23,177 bases of DNA, taken from assembly GCA_041725895.1 (NCBI GenBank), contig JBGRQA010000051.1, forward strand, positions 1 to 23,177, written 5' to 3'. Position 1 is the first letter of the stretch; every line of letters begins with the position of its first letter. The position numbers were made by a program, and so were the translations under genes. Positions 1 through 7,578 of this stretch are shown one piece after another. The stretch comes from JBGRQA01 sp041725895 (GTDB taxonomy: Bacteria > Bacteroidota > Bacteroidia > Bacteroidales > Marinifilaceae). The notes under the pieces were generated by a model that was given only the letters and a program-made list of their open reading frames with translations, ran no database searches and was not told the origin of the DNA.

Positions 1-296
1 AAACCGTTTCCTACGGTTTTCCCATTGCCATACTTCTGCTGAAGTTCAATCACCTTCTTAAAAAAATCCAGCCCCATCAAAGTGGGTTCTCCCCCTTGCC
101 AGGCAAAGGACACATCAGATCCTGACTGCTCCAATACTTGGCGAATCAAAATTTCAAGCGTCTCCTTATCCATTCGGTGTACTTTCTGTTGATGATACAG
201 GCCTGCTTTTTCCAAATAAAAGCAGTAGGTACACCCCAGATTACAATCAGGCCCGGAGGGTTTTACCAGCACTGAATTCAATTGTTTCTTAACCAT
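1..296 (-). CDS. Anaerobic sulfatase maturase (anSME), N-terminal part, runs off left edge
   Basis: About 98 N-terminal residues are visible, starting at the ATG at 296-294 and continuing past the left edge. The radical-SAM cysteine motif is plain: C18, C22 and C25 in DCNLGCTYCFYLEK, followed by a WQGGEPTLMG stretch (about residues 72-81) that matches the SAM-binding glycine/glutamate motif. Family knowledge: anSMEs are cytoplasmic [4Fe-4S] radical-SAM enzymes that oxidise the active-site Cys or Ser of sulfatases to C-alpha-formylglycine without oxygen, before export. The start is fixed by the upstream small ORF, whose stop ends one base before this ATG. All five sulfatases in the window carry Cys at the modification site and are plausible clients. 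The partner and SPASM cluster half is outside the window, so completeness cannot be judged. A second anSME lies at the opposite edge. Confidence 0.93.
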   Translation of the reverse strand, partial: MVKKQLNSVLVKPSGPDCNLGCTYCFYLEKAGLYHQQKVHRMDKETLEILIRQVLEQSGSDVSFAWQGGEPTLMGLDFFKKVIELQQKYGNGKTVGNG

Positions 297-297
297 T

Positions 298-402
298 TTA
301 TTTTCCCTTTTCTTCCTTAATCAAAATCCATACAAAAATAATCAACTCCTTAAGTAAATAAATCATCCAACGGATTAAGCTGAAATAAATCCAGAAAGAC
401 AT
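298..402 (-). CDS. Small single-pass membrane protein, 34 aa, unknown function
   Basis: A short open frame runs from ATG (402-400) to TAA (300-298) and ends one base before the ATG of the anSME gene, so the two would be translationally linked. The product is almost entirely hydrophobic and aromatic (Trp, Phe, Tyr, Ile, Leu) over residues 2-28. It has Arg11 and a central Lys18-Glu19 pair, then a charged tail KEEKGK. That pattern fits one transmembrane or amphipathic helix. The preceding in-frame stop is 42 bases upstream of the ATG and no other ATG occurs between. There is no clear Shine-Dalgarno, which is common in Bacteroidota. I recognise no family. The case rests on composition, the compact fit in an otherwise empty 164-bp gap and the junction with anSME. 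It could still be a chance frame in AT-rich DNA. Confidence 0.55.
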   Translation of the reverse strand: MSFWIYFSLIRWMIYLLKELIIFVWILIKEEKGK

Positions 403-460
403 GGTTCTGAAAAAATTAACTCCCAGACACCATGCCTTTTCTATCTATACTCAAATAAAA

Positions 461-2728
461 TTAGTTCTTAATTTCCGCACTATCGGTTAACAAAAATGTT
501 GCCTCTTTAACATCAGAACTGTTGGTTCCGATAAAAACCTTAAAATCACCAGCCTCAACCCCGTAGGTCAAGTCAGGTTGAAAAAAGGCCAGCTCTTTAT
601 AGGTTATCTTGAAATCTACGGTAGCCGAAGCTCCCGCTTTCAACTTGATCTTTTTATAGCCTTTTAACTCCTTCACCGGACGACTCACACTTGCAGCCAG
701 ATCACGGATATATAACTGAACAACCTCTTCTCCATCGTACTTGCCAATATTTTTCACGGTAACCGAAGCGGTAATCGTATCATTCAACCCCATACTGGGG
801 TTATCCAGCTTAATATCGGAGTATTCAAATGTGGTATAACTTAATCCGTAACCAAAAGGATACAAAGGTTCGTTTGGAACATCCAGGTACTTGGAGGTAA
901 ACTTATACTCTTCAACAATGGGCCTTCCTGTATTTTTATGATTGTAGTAGATGGGAATCTGTCCCACACATCGAGGGAAAGTGGCGGTAATTTTTCCCGA
1001 TGGATTATAGTCCCCAAATAGAACATCCCCAACGGCATTTCCTGCTTCGGTCCCCAAATGCCAGGTTTCCAGGATGGCATCTACATTTTGGTCTTCCCAG
1101 GTTAGCGTCAATGGTCGACCATTGGCCAATACCAACACTACAGGTTTCCCCGTTGCCAGCATGGTTTCCAGCAGATTTCTCTGACATTGGGGAATGCTGA
1201 TATCTGCACGGCTAGCGGCTTCGCCCGACCAGGCACGGGGTTCGCCCAACACGGCCACAATGACATCAGCTTTGGCCGCGGTTTGCTTGGCCTCCTCCAG
1301 CATCCGCTGGCCTTCCTCTTCAGTCTGAACAATAAAATCTTTTTCCTTTTTGTTTCGATTCAACAAGAAGGGATCCGTCGTAAAATAGGAACCTTTGGCA
1401 TGCAAAACCGTAACATTTTCCCCTCCTACATTTTTGATTCCTTCCAAAATGGTTACAATCTTATCTTTTTTACGGGTACCCGCCCATGTACCGAGCATAT
1501 CCATTTTGCTGTCGGCAAGGGGGCCTACCACTGCAATGGTTCCTGATTTTTCCAGGGGAAGAATTTGAGTACTATTTTTTAGGAGCACAATGGAGCGGGC
1601 TGCAATTTCCCGAGCAGCATCCAGATGCTTTTCGGACAATACAATTTTCTTGGCTTTCGTTGGGTTAAAGTACTTAAAAGGATCCTTAAACAACCCCAGT
1701 TTATACTTAGCCTCCAAAACCCTGCGACAAGCTGTGTTGATTTCCTCCATGGTGATTTTCCCCTCTTTTAGAGATTGGGAAAGCGTTCCAATAAAGCCCT
1801 GCCCTACCATATCCATATCAATCCCGGCTTTCAGAGCCTGGGAAGCAACCTCCTGGAGGTTTCCCATACCATGGTACATCATCTCGTTGATGGCGGTGAA
1901 ATCGGTAACCACAAAACCATCCCACCCCCATTGAGTGCGCAACAGGTCGGTCATCAACCACTTATTCCCGGTGGCAGGAATACCATCCACCAGATTAAAG
2001 GAACTCATGGCACTCCCGGCACCAGCGTCAAAAGCGGCCTTGTAGGGGGGAAAATAATCCTGAAACATACTCAGGCGACTCATGTCTACCGTATTGTAAT
2101 CACGACCGGCCTCCGAAGCCCCATACAAAGCAAAGTGCTTCACACAAGCCATAATAGTATTATCTTTCGAAAGGTCGTCTCCCTGGTAACCACGAACATA
2201 AGCTCTGGCAATTTGCGAACCATACCATGGGTCTTCTCCGGCCCCTTCGGCAACACGTCCCCAACGAGGATCACGGGAGATATCTACCATTGGCGAATAG
2301 GTCCAGCAGATCCCTTTTACTGCCGATTCTTCCGCCGCAATCCGGGCACTCTTCTCGATCAGGTCCATATCCCACATACAAGCCATAGCCAGTGGAATTG
2401 GGAAAGTAGTTGTATGACCGTGAATCACATCCTTACCGGCAATCAACGGGATCCCCAAACGCGATTCATTAACCGCCACTTTTTGGTTCTTCAGACCTTG
2501 GGAGGCGCCAATTAAGCCTTTGCGAATATACTCCTCTTTCCCGCTGCCTTCGGTTAGAACCTTTAAATCACCTACTCCCCCTGATAAATTGAGCTGCCCC
2601 AATTTTTCCAGTAGGGTCATCCTGTTCATCAGATCATCGATGAAGTGATCCATTTTTTTATCCTGTGCATTCAGCTGAAGCTGAAACCACACCACTAGAC
2701 TCAGCAATAATATTATTCTTTTTCTCAT
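461..2728 (-). CDS. bglX: GH3 beta-glucosidase, BglX type, exported
   Basis: The product is 755 aa, close to the usual length of periplasmic BglX. An N-terminal signal peptide (MRKRIILLLSLVVWF, cut near NAQ|DKK) is followed by the GH3 TIM-barrel, the alpha/beta sandwich and a C-terminal fibronectin-III-like domain. Visible motifs: KHF near residue 197, and GFVVTDF with the nucleophile Asp at about 276. The second domain has SGEAASRADISIP, which aligns with the acid/base region of E. coli BglX, then ILETWHLGTEAGNA, SGKITATFPR and YPFGYGLSYTTF. I chose the ATG at 2728 because an upstream in-frame TTG at 2737 adds only three residues and weakens the signal. It starts 15 bp after the GH144-like gene and is surely co-transcribed. 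Family knowledge: exo-acting removal of beta-linked glucose from the non-reducing end. Some Bacteroides homologues prefer beta-1,2-linked gluco-oligosaccharides, so the exact linkage is inference here. Confidence 0.93.
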   Translation of the reverse strand: MRKRIILLLSLVVWFQLQLNAQDKKMDHFIDDLMNRMTLLEKLGQLNLSGGVGDLKVLTEGSGKEEYIRKGLIGASQGLKNQKVAVNESRLGIPLIAGKDVIHGHTTTFPIPLAMACMWDMDLIEKSARIAAEESAVKGICWTYSPMVDISRDPRWGRVAEGAGEDPWYGSQIARAYVRGYQGDDLSKDNTIMACVKHFALYGASEAGRDYNTVDMSRLSMFQDYFPPYKAAFDAGAGSAMSSFNLVDGIPATGNKWLMTDLLRTQWGWDGFVVTDFTAINEMMYHGMGNLQEVASQALKAGIDMDMVGQGFIGTLSQSLKEGKITMEEINTACRRVLEAKYKLGLFKDPFKYFNPTKAKKIVLSEKHLDAAREIAARSIVLLKNSTQILPLEKSGTIAVVGPLADSKMDMLGTWAGTRKKDKIVTILEGIKNVGGENVTVLHAKGSYFTTDPFLLNRNKKEKDFIVQTEEEGQRMLEEAKQTAAKADVIVAVLGEPRAWSGEAASRADISIPQCQRNLLETMLATGKPVVLVLANGRPLTLTWEDQNVDAILETWHLGTEAGNAVGDVLFGDYNPSGKITATFPRCVGQIPIYYNHKNTGRPIVEEYKFTSKYLDVPNEPLYPFGYGLSYTTFEYSDIKLDNPSMGLNDTITASVTVKNIGKYDGEEVVQLYIRDLAASVSRPVKELKGYKKIKLKAGASATVDFKITYKELAFFQPDLTYGVEAGDFKVFIGTNSSDVKEATFLLTDSAEIKN

Positions 2729-2743
2729 TTGTTTCAACTTTGA

Positions 2744-4117
2744 TTAAACATTCTTCATTTGAGCTTTCTCCATTCCCTTCTTCACGTATCTATTTTTCAT
2801 AAACAATCTCCAGATTGTTTCATTCCGGAAGTTTTCCAGCATCAGCACCTCATTGCCCTTGTCAATTCCCAGAAATCCATCATCAAACCAGTTCTGATAG
2901 GGGTTAAACGAATCTACAAAGCCGTATTTCCCCCAGATCTTGTCTCCGTATTCCTTGTACATGTATCTGGCAGCACGCAACGACTCTTTGGGGAGAAAAG
3001 GAATTGACGCCACTACGGCAGAAGGAGCAAGAGTCCCGTTATAGGGTTTCGAAAAACCAATGTAGCCGTCACGCCCGGCACAAGCAGTCCAACCCCATAA
3101 TTCCTCCGTATAGCCATGTGCCGCGCCCCAATTATTGGTATATCGTTTATTGGCCTTCAGGGCATTCACACTGTTCTGCCAATGATTGACGTACTTGTCT
3201 TTCTTACCTCTGAAATCAAACCAGCAAGCAGGAAATTGGTACAGGTAGGCATGGGGTTGCATTAATCCGTGAGGGGTAAGAAAAGCATCAATATCTTTGT
3301 AAGGTTTGATGAACTCAGCACCGTTTCCACTGAAATATACATCCCAACTTTGAGCAGGAATGGGATGTGAAGGAGAGCCCATCCCCAGCAGGTAAACCAA
3401 CAGATATTCGTTGTAACCACGGTATTCGGCAATGATCCCCTCCTCGGGACGCCATCCTCCGGTCACAGCTCTCTTCTCATTCAAGAACTTATCCCACTGC
3501 GCATTTAAATAGATTTTATTAGCCAACTCAGCCACCTCGGTTCCCTCGAAAAATTCCATTACATGCAGGATGCCGGCCATTAGAATAGCAGTATCGATGG
3601 TTGAAACCTCGCAACGACCATGCCGCTTGCCGGTATCCACATTCACAAAATGATAGAAGAATCCATGGATCCCCTCCACACAAAAATCATCCTTCCGCTC
3701 CGGATCTTTATAGTAACTATTCAGGATGGTTAATACCCTTTGATAAACCTCTTCCCGACTGACCCAGCCCCTGGCTACACCAACGCAATAAGCCGAAAGA
3801 CCGAATCCGGAAGTAGCCACACTGGTGCGACGCCCTCTGGTTTTATCGGCAATTAGCCCTGTATTCGGATCAAATCCCTCCCAGAAGTAATCGAAGGCTT
3901 TCCGCTCCACCAGATCCAAAAAGGCCTGATCCTGTTTTGACAGTCGATTCCATTGTTTGGAGTTGTCGGTCAAGAAGGGTCTAGAATCCTCATGGTTAAT
4001 AGCTGTCTGAGAAGGAGCTAAACTCACACACGAAATACAAGTAAGCATCACAAGTACAAGAAGAGATATTTGCATTCGCCGCAAATTTCCGGATTTCCGT
4101 AGTTCCCGTTTTTTCAT
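2744..4117 (-). CDS. GH144-type / PF10091 glucoamylase-like lipoprotein (probable endo-glucanase)
   Basis: A lipoprotein signal (about residues 1-30 from the ATG at 4117, lipobox LTCISC) precedes an (alpha/alpha)6-barrel-type sequence. Characteristic stretches are FDYFWEGFDPNTGLIADKT, SVATSGFGLSAYCVGVARGW, GFFYHFVNVDTGKR, then EVSTIDTAILMAGIL and NNWGAAHGYTEELWGWTACA, and near the C-terminus GFVDSFNP and NFRNETIWRLFM. I recognise these as the family of Chitinophaga endo-beta-1,2-glucanase and Parabacteroides sophorohydrolase (GH144); many PF10091 members are uncharacterised. An ATG nine codons upstream (4144) is possible; 4117 gives a normal lipoprotein leader. The gene sits 15 bp upstream of the GH3, the same pairing used for beta-1,2-glucan breakdown in other Bacteroidota. 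The lipid anchor has no acidic residues after the cysteine, so surface export is not indicated. GH144 membership is likely; activity on a sulfated substrate is inference. Confidence 0.85.
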   Translation of the reverse strand: MKKRELRKSGNLRRMQISLLVLVMLTCISCVSLAPSQTAINHEDSRPFLTDNSKQWNRLSKQDQAFLDLVERKAFDYFWEGFDPNTGLIADKTRGRRTSVATSGFGLSAYCVGVARGWVSREEVYQRVLTILNSYYKDPERKDDFCVEGIHGFFYHFVNVDTGKRHGRCEVSTIDTAILMAGILHVMEFFEGTEVAELANKIYLNAQWDKFLNEKRAVTGGWRPEEGIIAEYRGYNEYLLVYLLGMGSPSHPIPAQSWDVYFSGNGAEFIKPYKDIDAFLTPHGLMQPHAYLYQFPACWFDFRGKKDKYVNHWQNSVNALKANKRYTNNWGAAHGYTEELWGWTACAGRDGYIGFSKPYNGTLAPSAVVASIPFLPKESLRAARYMYKEYGDKIWGKYGFVDSFNPYQNWFDDGFLGIDKGNEVLMLENFRNETIWRLFMKNRYVKKGMEKAQMKNV

Positions 4118-4270
4118 ATCTTTTTTATTAAGGGTTAAATTCATTGTTTTGTTTTCTCAACCAGATCTTCATCACAGCCCACAGAATTCTTCTAATCGAA
4201 GGGCAAAACCTTACGTCTGATTCCTTCCTGCAGGTTTCTGCCCCGCCTTAAATCCTCATACTTCCAATAT

Positions 4271-4307
4271 TTAAAACAAAAGGAGGTGAAATCCTGCCCA
4301 CCTCCTT
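4271..4307 (-). terminator. Intrinsic terminator after the sulfatase run
   Basis: Read on the minus strand, AAGGAGGTG (4307-4299) pairs perfectly with CACCTCCTT (4288-4280) around a 10-nt loop and is followed at once by TTTGTTTT. It begins 15 bp past the stop of the sulfatase at 4322. It separates the four-sulfatase run from the GH144/GH3 pair, so the latter is either expressed by read-through or has its own promoter. I found no convincing TTTG/TAnnTTTG promoter in the 150 bp that follow. Confidence 0.8.
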
Positions 4308-4321
4308 CCAATCATTAAATG

Positions 4322-5812
4322 CTATTTCTCTTGGAGTTGGAGGTTAACATCAGGATTCCATTCCCATTTTTTCCCCTTGTTAAACTTTTCCAAATCCCGT
4401 TTACAGGGCCACTTGGTTTTCACCTTCACGCCAATTTCCCTTTCCAAAGGAAATCCGGTGGCGGTATTTTTGTGCCATTCATCACTTTCTGCAACCATTT
4501 GGGCCACCAGATCAGCATAACAATCCTGTTTAGCCAAATTAGTTTTCTCCTGGGGATCATTGGCCAAGTCGTAGAGTTCAACCCCTCCATTTTGGCGAAT
4601 CAGCTTCACGTTGCCATCCCGCATCACCAGCCGATCGGTATGCATCCAGAACAATTTCCGTTCTTTTAAGGGCTTATCCTCAGCTATACAATCCCAAAGG
4701 TCCACACCATCCAAATGAAGGTTTTCATCTTTGGAAATATGAGCCAGGCGCAATAAGGTGGGGTAGATATCCATCGACAGCATCACCTCCTCGTTGATTC
4801 TACCTCCCTGTAAGTGGTTTTTCCAGTAACACAGGGCAGGCACCTTGATCCCGCCTTCGTACATGGTACATTTATGCCCCCGGAATTTTCCGTTTACCTT
4901 TCCATGTTTTGCTCCAACGCGTTCGCCACCATTATCCGACAGGAATATAACCAGGGTATTTTCCTCTATACCGTATTTTCGCAACGCTTGCATAATCTGA
5001 CCCACCCCGTCATCCATACACCCTACCATTTCGGAGTAGCGGCGCATGTATTCTTCTTTGGGTAGTAGATGATCCACCTTGTAGGTATAGTATTCATCCG
5101 TTCGTAAGGCAGAATCATTAGGGCCCTGCATGGGAACGTGCACAGCTGCCTCGGGCAAATAAAGGAAAAACGGCTTGTCATGGTTTCGGTCGATAAAATC
5201 CACAGCCGCCTCATTCAGCAAAGTCGTGGCATAGCCCTTTTGATTATGAAGCTTGTGATCCACCCACCAATCAGGGGTACTTTCCGTATTATGATGAGAG
5301 ATGAAATCGATATTGCCATCCAGGAATCCCACAAATTCATCGAAACCGTGTGCTTTGGGTCTGTATTTTTCACCGGATCCCAAATGCCACTTTCCAAAAA
5401 CCCCGGTATGGTAACCTGCTTTTTTCAATTGTTTAGCCAACACCTGATTCTTCCCTGGATCCAATCCATCGTCATCCAAACAGTGGAAGTAAATATGATC
5501 CAAGCCTACCCGCTGTTGATATCTTCCGGTTAAAAGGGCCACCCGGGTTGGGGAGCACACCGTACTATTGCTGTAGAAATTGGTAAATTTCACCCCATTG
5601 GTCGCCAGAGAATCCAGGTTGGGAGTGGAAATACCCTGTCCCCCAAAACAGCTGAGCCCGGCATAGCCCAGGTCATCGGCCATGATTAGTACAATATTGG
5701 GTTTTTGAGGAAGTGACTCTTTCTTCTCTTTCGGTGCATTGGCTGCAAAGAGACTACCGGTACACATCCCCATGGCTGTACCCAGCAGAAGTTTATTCTT
5801 TAAATTCATCAT
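4322..5812 (-). CDS. S1-family sulfatase, exported (CSPTR motif)
   Basis: The product is 496 aa with a Sec signal peptide (cleavage near SLFAANA, residue 24-25). The S1 sulfatase core is complete: metal-binding D46-D47 in IMADDLGY, the C86-S-P-T-R90 sequon in which Cys86 becomes formylglycine, K141/H143 in GKWHLG, H225 in EAAVHVPMQG, D293-N294 in FLSDNGG, and a Lys at about 314 in the GHKCTMYEGGIKVPA segment. It resembles arylsulfatase A-like and galactosamine-type S1 subfamilies; I cannot assign the SulfAtlas subfamily by eye. The start could be either of two adjacent ATGs (5812 or 5809). It is the last of four consecutive sulfatases and is followed by a strong terminator. Likely role: removal of an ester sulfate in the periplasm from oligosaccharides imported by SusCD. 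Confidence 0.93.
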   Translation of the reverse strand: MMNLKNKLLLGTAMGMCTGSLFAANAPKEKKESLPQKPNIVLIMADDLGYAGLSCFGGQGISTPNLDSLATNGVKFTNFYSNSTVCSPTRVALLTGRYQQRVGLDHIYFHCLDDDGLDPGKNQVLAKQLKKAGYHTGVFGKWHLGSGEKYRPKAHGFDEFVGFLDGNIDFISHHNTESTPDWWVDHKLHNQKGYATTLLNEAAVDFIDRNHDKPFFLYLPEAAVHVPMQGPNDSALRTDEYYTYKVDHLLPKEEYMRRYSEMVGCMDDGVGQIMQALRKYGIEENTLVIFLSDNGGERVGAKHGKVNGKFRGHKCTMYEGGIKVPALCYWKNHLQGGRINEEVMLSMDIYPTLLRLAHISKDENLHLDGVDLWDCIAEDKPLKERKLFWMHTDRLVMRDGNVKLIRQNGGVELYDLANDPQEKTNLAKQDCYADLVAQMVAESDEWHKNTATGFPLEREIGVKVKTKWPCKRDLEKFNKGKKWEWNPDVNLQLQEK

Positions 5813-5932
5813 TGGACGTATTGGTTAATAAAAGAATGCCCGGTCAAACCCGTTAAATCAGGAAATGATCCCCTTTAACTACTGCTTTCAACCGGACATT
5901 CACATCATATTACCTCATCTTTGTTTACACTT

Positions 5933-7543
5933 TTACCTTTTTCCTTTCTTGGAATTTTTTCGCTTGCTTTTGGTTACCAGGGGATCGGTATCTCCATACT
6001 GTTCCCGCAATCTCTGCAACTCCTCTTTCAGTTGGGCGGACAATTCCTCATATCCGGGCTTACCATACAGGTTATTCGTTTCATGCGGATCTTCCTGTAG
6101 ATCGTACAATTCCCAGGTATCGATGTCATTGTAGAAATGAATCAATTTGTAGCGTTCGGTTCTTACCCCAATGTGACGCTTCACCATGTGGAACCCGGGA
6201 TGCTCGTAGAAATGGTAATACATGGAGGTTCTCCAATCATCTACCTTTGCCCCTTCCAACAGCGAACGGAAGGATCGGCCCTGCATATCCTCCGGAATGG
6301 TTGCACCACAGAAATCCAGAATGGTGGGGGCATAATCCACATTCTGCACCAGTTCCTTCACTTGCGTTCCGGGTTTAATGGCTTTGGGATACTTCACCAA
6401 AAGTGGCATGCGGAAGGATTCCTCGTACATGAATCGCTTATCAAACCAGCCATGCTCTCCCAGATAGAATCCTTGATCGGAAGTATACACTACGATGGTA
6501 TTCTCGGCCAACCCATGGGCTTCCAGATAATCCAACACTTTCCCCACACTTTCATCCACCGACTTAATCGTTGCCAGATAGTCCTGTAGGTAGCGCTGAA
6601 GTTTCCATTTGGCCAACTCCTTACCCTTCAAATGCAAATCGTGAAAGGCATCATTCTTTTTGCGATAGGCCTTCCGGAAAGTAGCCAGCTGTTCAGGAGT
6701 CATCCGTTTGAACAGATGGGGCCAGCGATCATAACGCAAGCTATCGGAGCCCTTAGCCACAGTCATCTTCAAGTCGTGTCCCTCGTACATATCCCGATAG
6801 ATATTCATCTCCTGCTCGGCCGCAGCCTGTCGTCCTTCATAATTATCGAAGTAGGTCTCAGGAATAGGGAATTCCACCGTATCGTACAGGTTGTAATGTC
6901 TTTCAGCCGGCAACCAGTTCCGGTGCGGAGCCTTGTGATGCATCATCAGCATAAAGGGTTTGGACTTGTCGCGCTTTTCGTCCAGCCATTTCAGGGTATA
7001 ATCGGTGATTAGATCCGTCACATATCCGTGTTTGGTTTCGGTTTTTCCATTTTCCGTGAAATCGGGATTGTAGTATTCCCCCTGATCGGTCAAAACGTTC
7101 CAGTAATCAAATCCGGTGGGCTCACAATTCAGATGCCATTTCCCGATCATTGCGGTTTCGTATCCTTCTTTTTGCAGATACTTGGGAAAAGTAGGCTGAC
7201 TCCCGTCAAACTTTCCATGTCGGTTCTGCATGAAACCATTCACATGGCTGAACTTACCGGTCAGAATCACAGCCCGACTTGGACCACAAATAGAATTGGT
7301 ACAAAAGGAGTTACTGAAAATTGCACCATCCCTGGCAATACGGTCAATATTGGGAGTTGGAGCCAATTTTGACAAAGGATGATTAAATGCACTGATTGCC
7401 TGAACGGCATGATCATCCGCCATGATATAGACAATATTAGGCTGTTTCGTCTCTGCCTTCTTTACCGGAGAACTACATCCAGACAATAGGGCTATGGCTC
7501 CTGCAGAACACCATATGGTGTTTGCCATTTTGTTAAAATTCAT
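5933..7543 (-). CDS. S1_11-like sulfatase lipoprotein (GlcNAc-6-sulfatase type)
   Basis: The product is 536 aa with a lipoprotein signal (LLSGC, Cys23) and no acidic residues just after the cysteine, so it is probably anchored in the periplasm. Core motifs: D43-D44 in MADDHA, the C86-G-P-S-R90 sequon, K135/H137 in GKWHLN, HHKAPHRNW (about 202-210), and TSDQGFYLGEHGWFDKR with D356-Q357. CGPSR, the DQGFYLGEHG block and the FMYEESFRMPLL stretch are what I associate with SulfAtlas S1_11, whose characterised Bacteroides member is a 6-O-sulfatase of N-acetylglucosamine. The true sugar here may differ, because the locus encodes no hexosaminidase or lyase. The basic C-terminal tail (KSKRKNSKKGKR) is noteworthy. 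It is a paralogue of the gene immediately upstream (7579-9177) and starts 35 bp after it. Confidence 0.92.
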   Translation of the reverse strand: MNFNKMANTIWCSAGAIALLSGCSSPVKKAETKQPNIVYIMADDHAVQAISAFNHPLSKLAPTPNIDRIARDGAIFSNSFCTNSICGPSRAVILTGKFSHVNGFMQNRHGKFDGSQPTFPKYLQKEGYETAMIGKWHLNCEPTGFDYWNVLTDQGEYYNPDFTENGKTETKHGYVTDLITDYTLKWLDEKRDKSKPFMLMMHHKAPHRNWLPAERHYNLYDTVEFPIPETYFDNYEGRQAAAEQEMNIYRDMYEGHDLKMTVAKGSDSLRYDRWPHLFKRMTPEQLATFRKAYRKKNDAFHDLHLKGKELAKWKLQRYLQDYLATIKSVDESVGKVLDYLEAHGLAENTIVVYTSDQGFYLGEHGWFDKRFMYEESFRMPLLVKYPKAIKPGTQVKELVQNVDYAPTILDFCGATIPEDMQGRSFRSLLEGAKVDDWRTSMYYHFYEHPGFHMVKRHIGVRTERYKLIHFYNDIDTWELYDLQEDPHETNNLYGKPGYEELSAQLKEELQRLREQYGDTDPLVTKSKRKNSKKGKR

Positions 7544-7578
7544 TTGTTTCGTTTTTTATATTAATCTACAATATCTTC

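Noticed and set aside
1775..2515. Long open frame (246 codons) on the plus strand
   Set aside because: It lies wholly inside the GH3 gene on the opposite strand and has no recognisable protein content; a shadow frame.
2729..2737. TTG start three codons before the GH3 ATG
   Set aside because: The ATG at 2728 gives a normal signal peptide; the TTG adds nothing.
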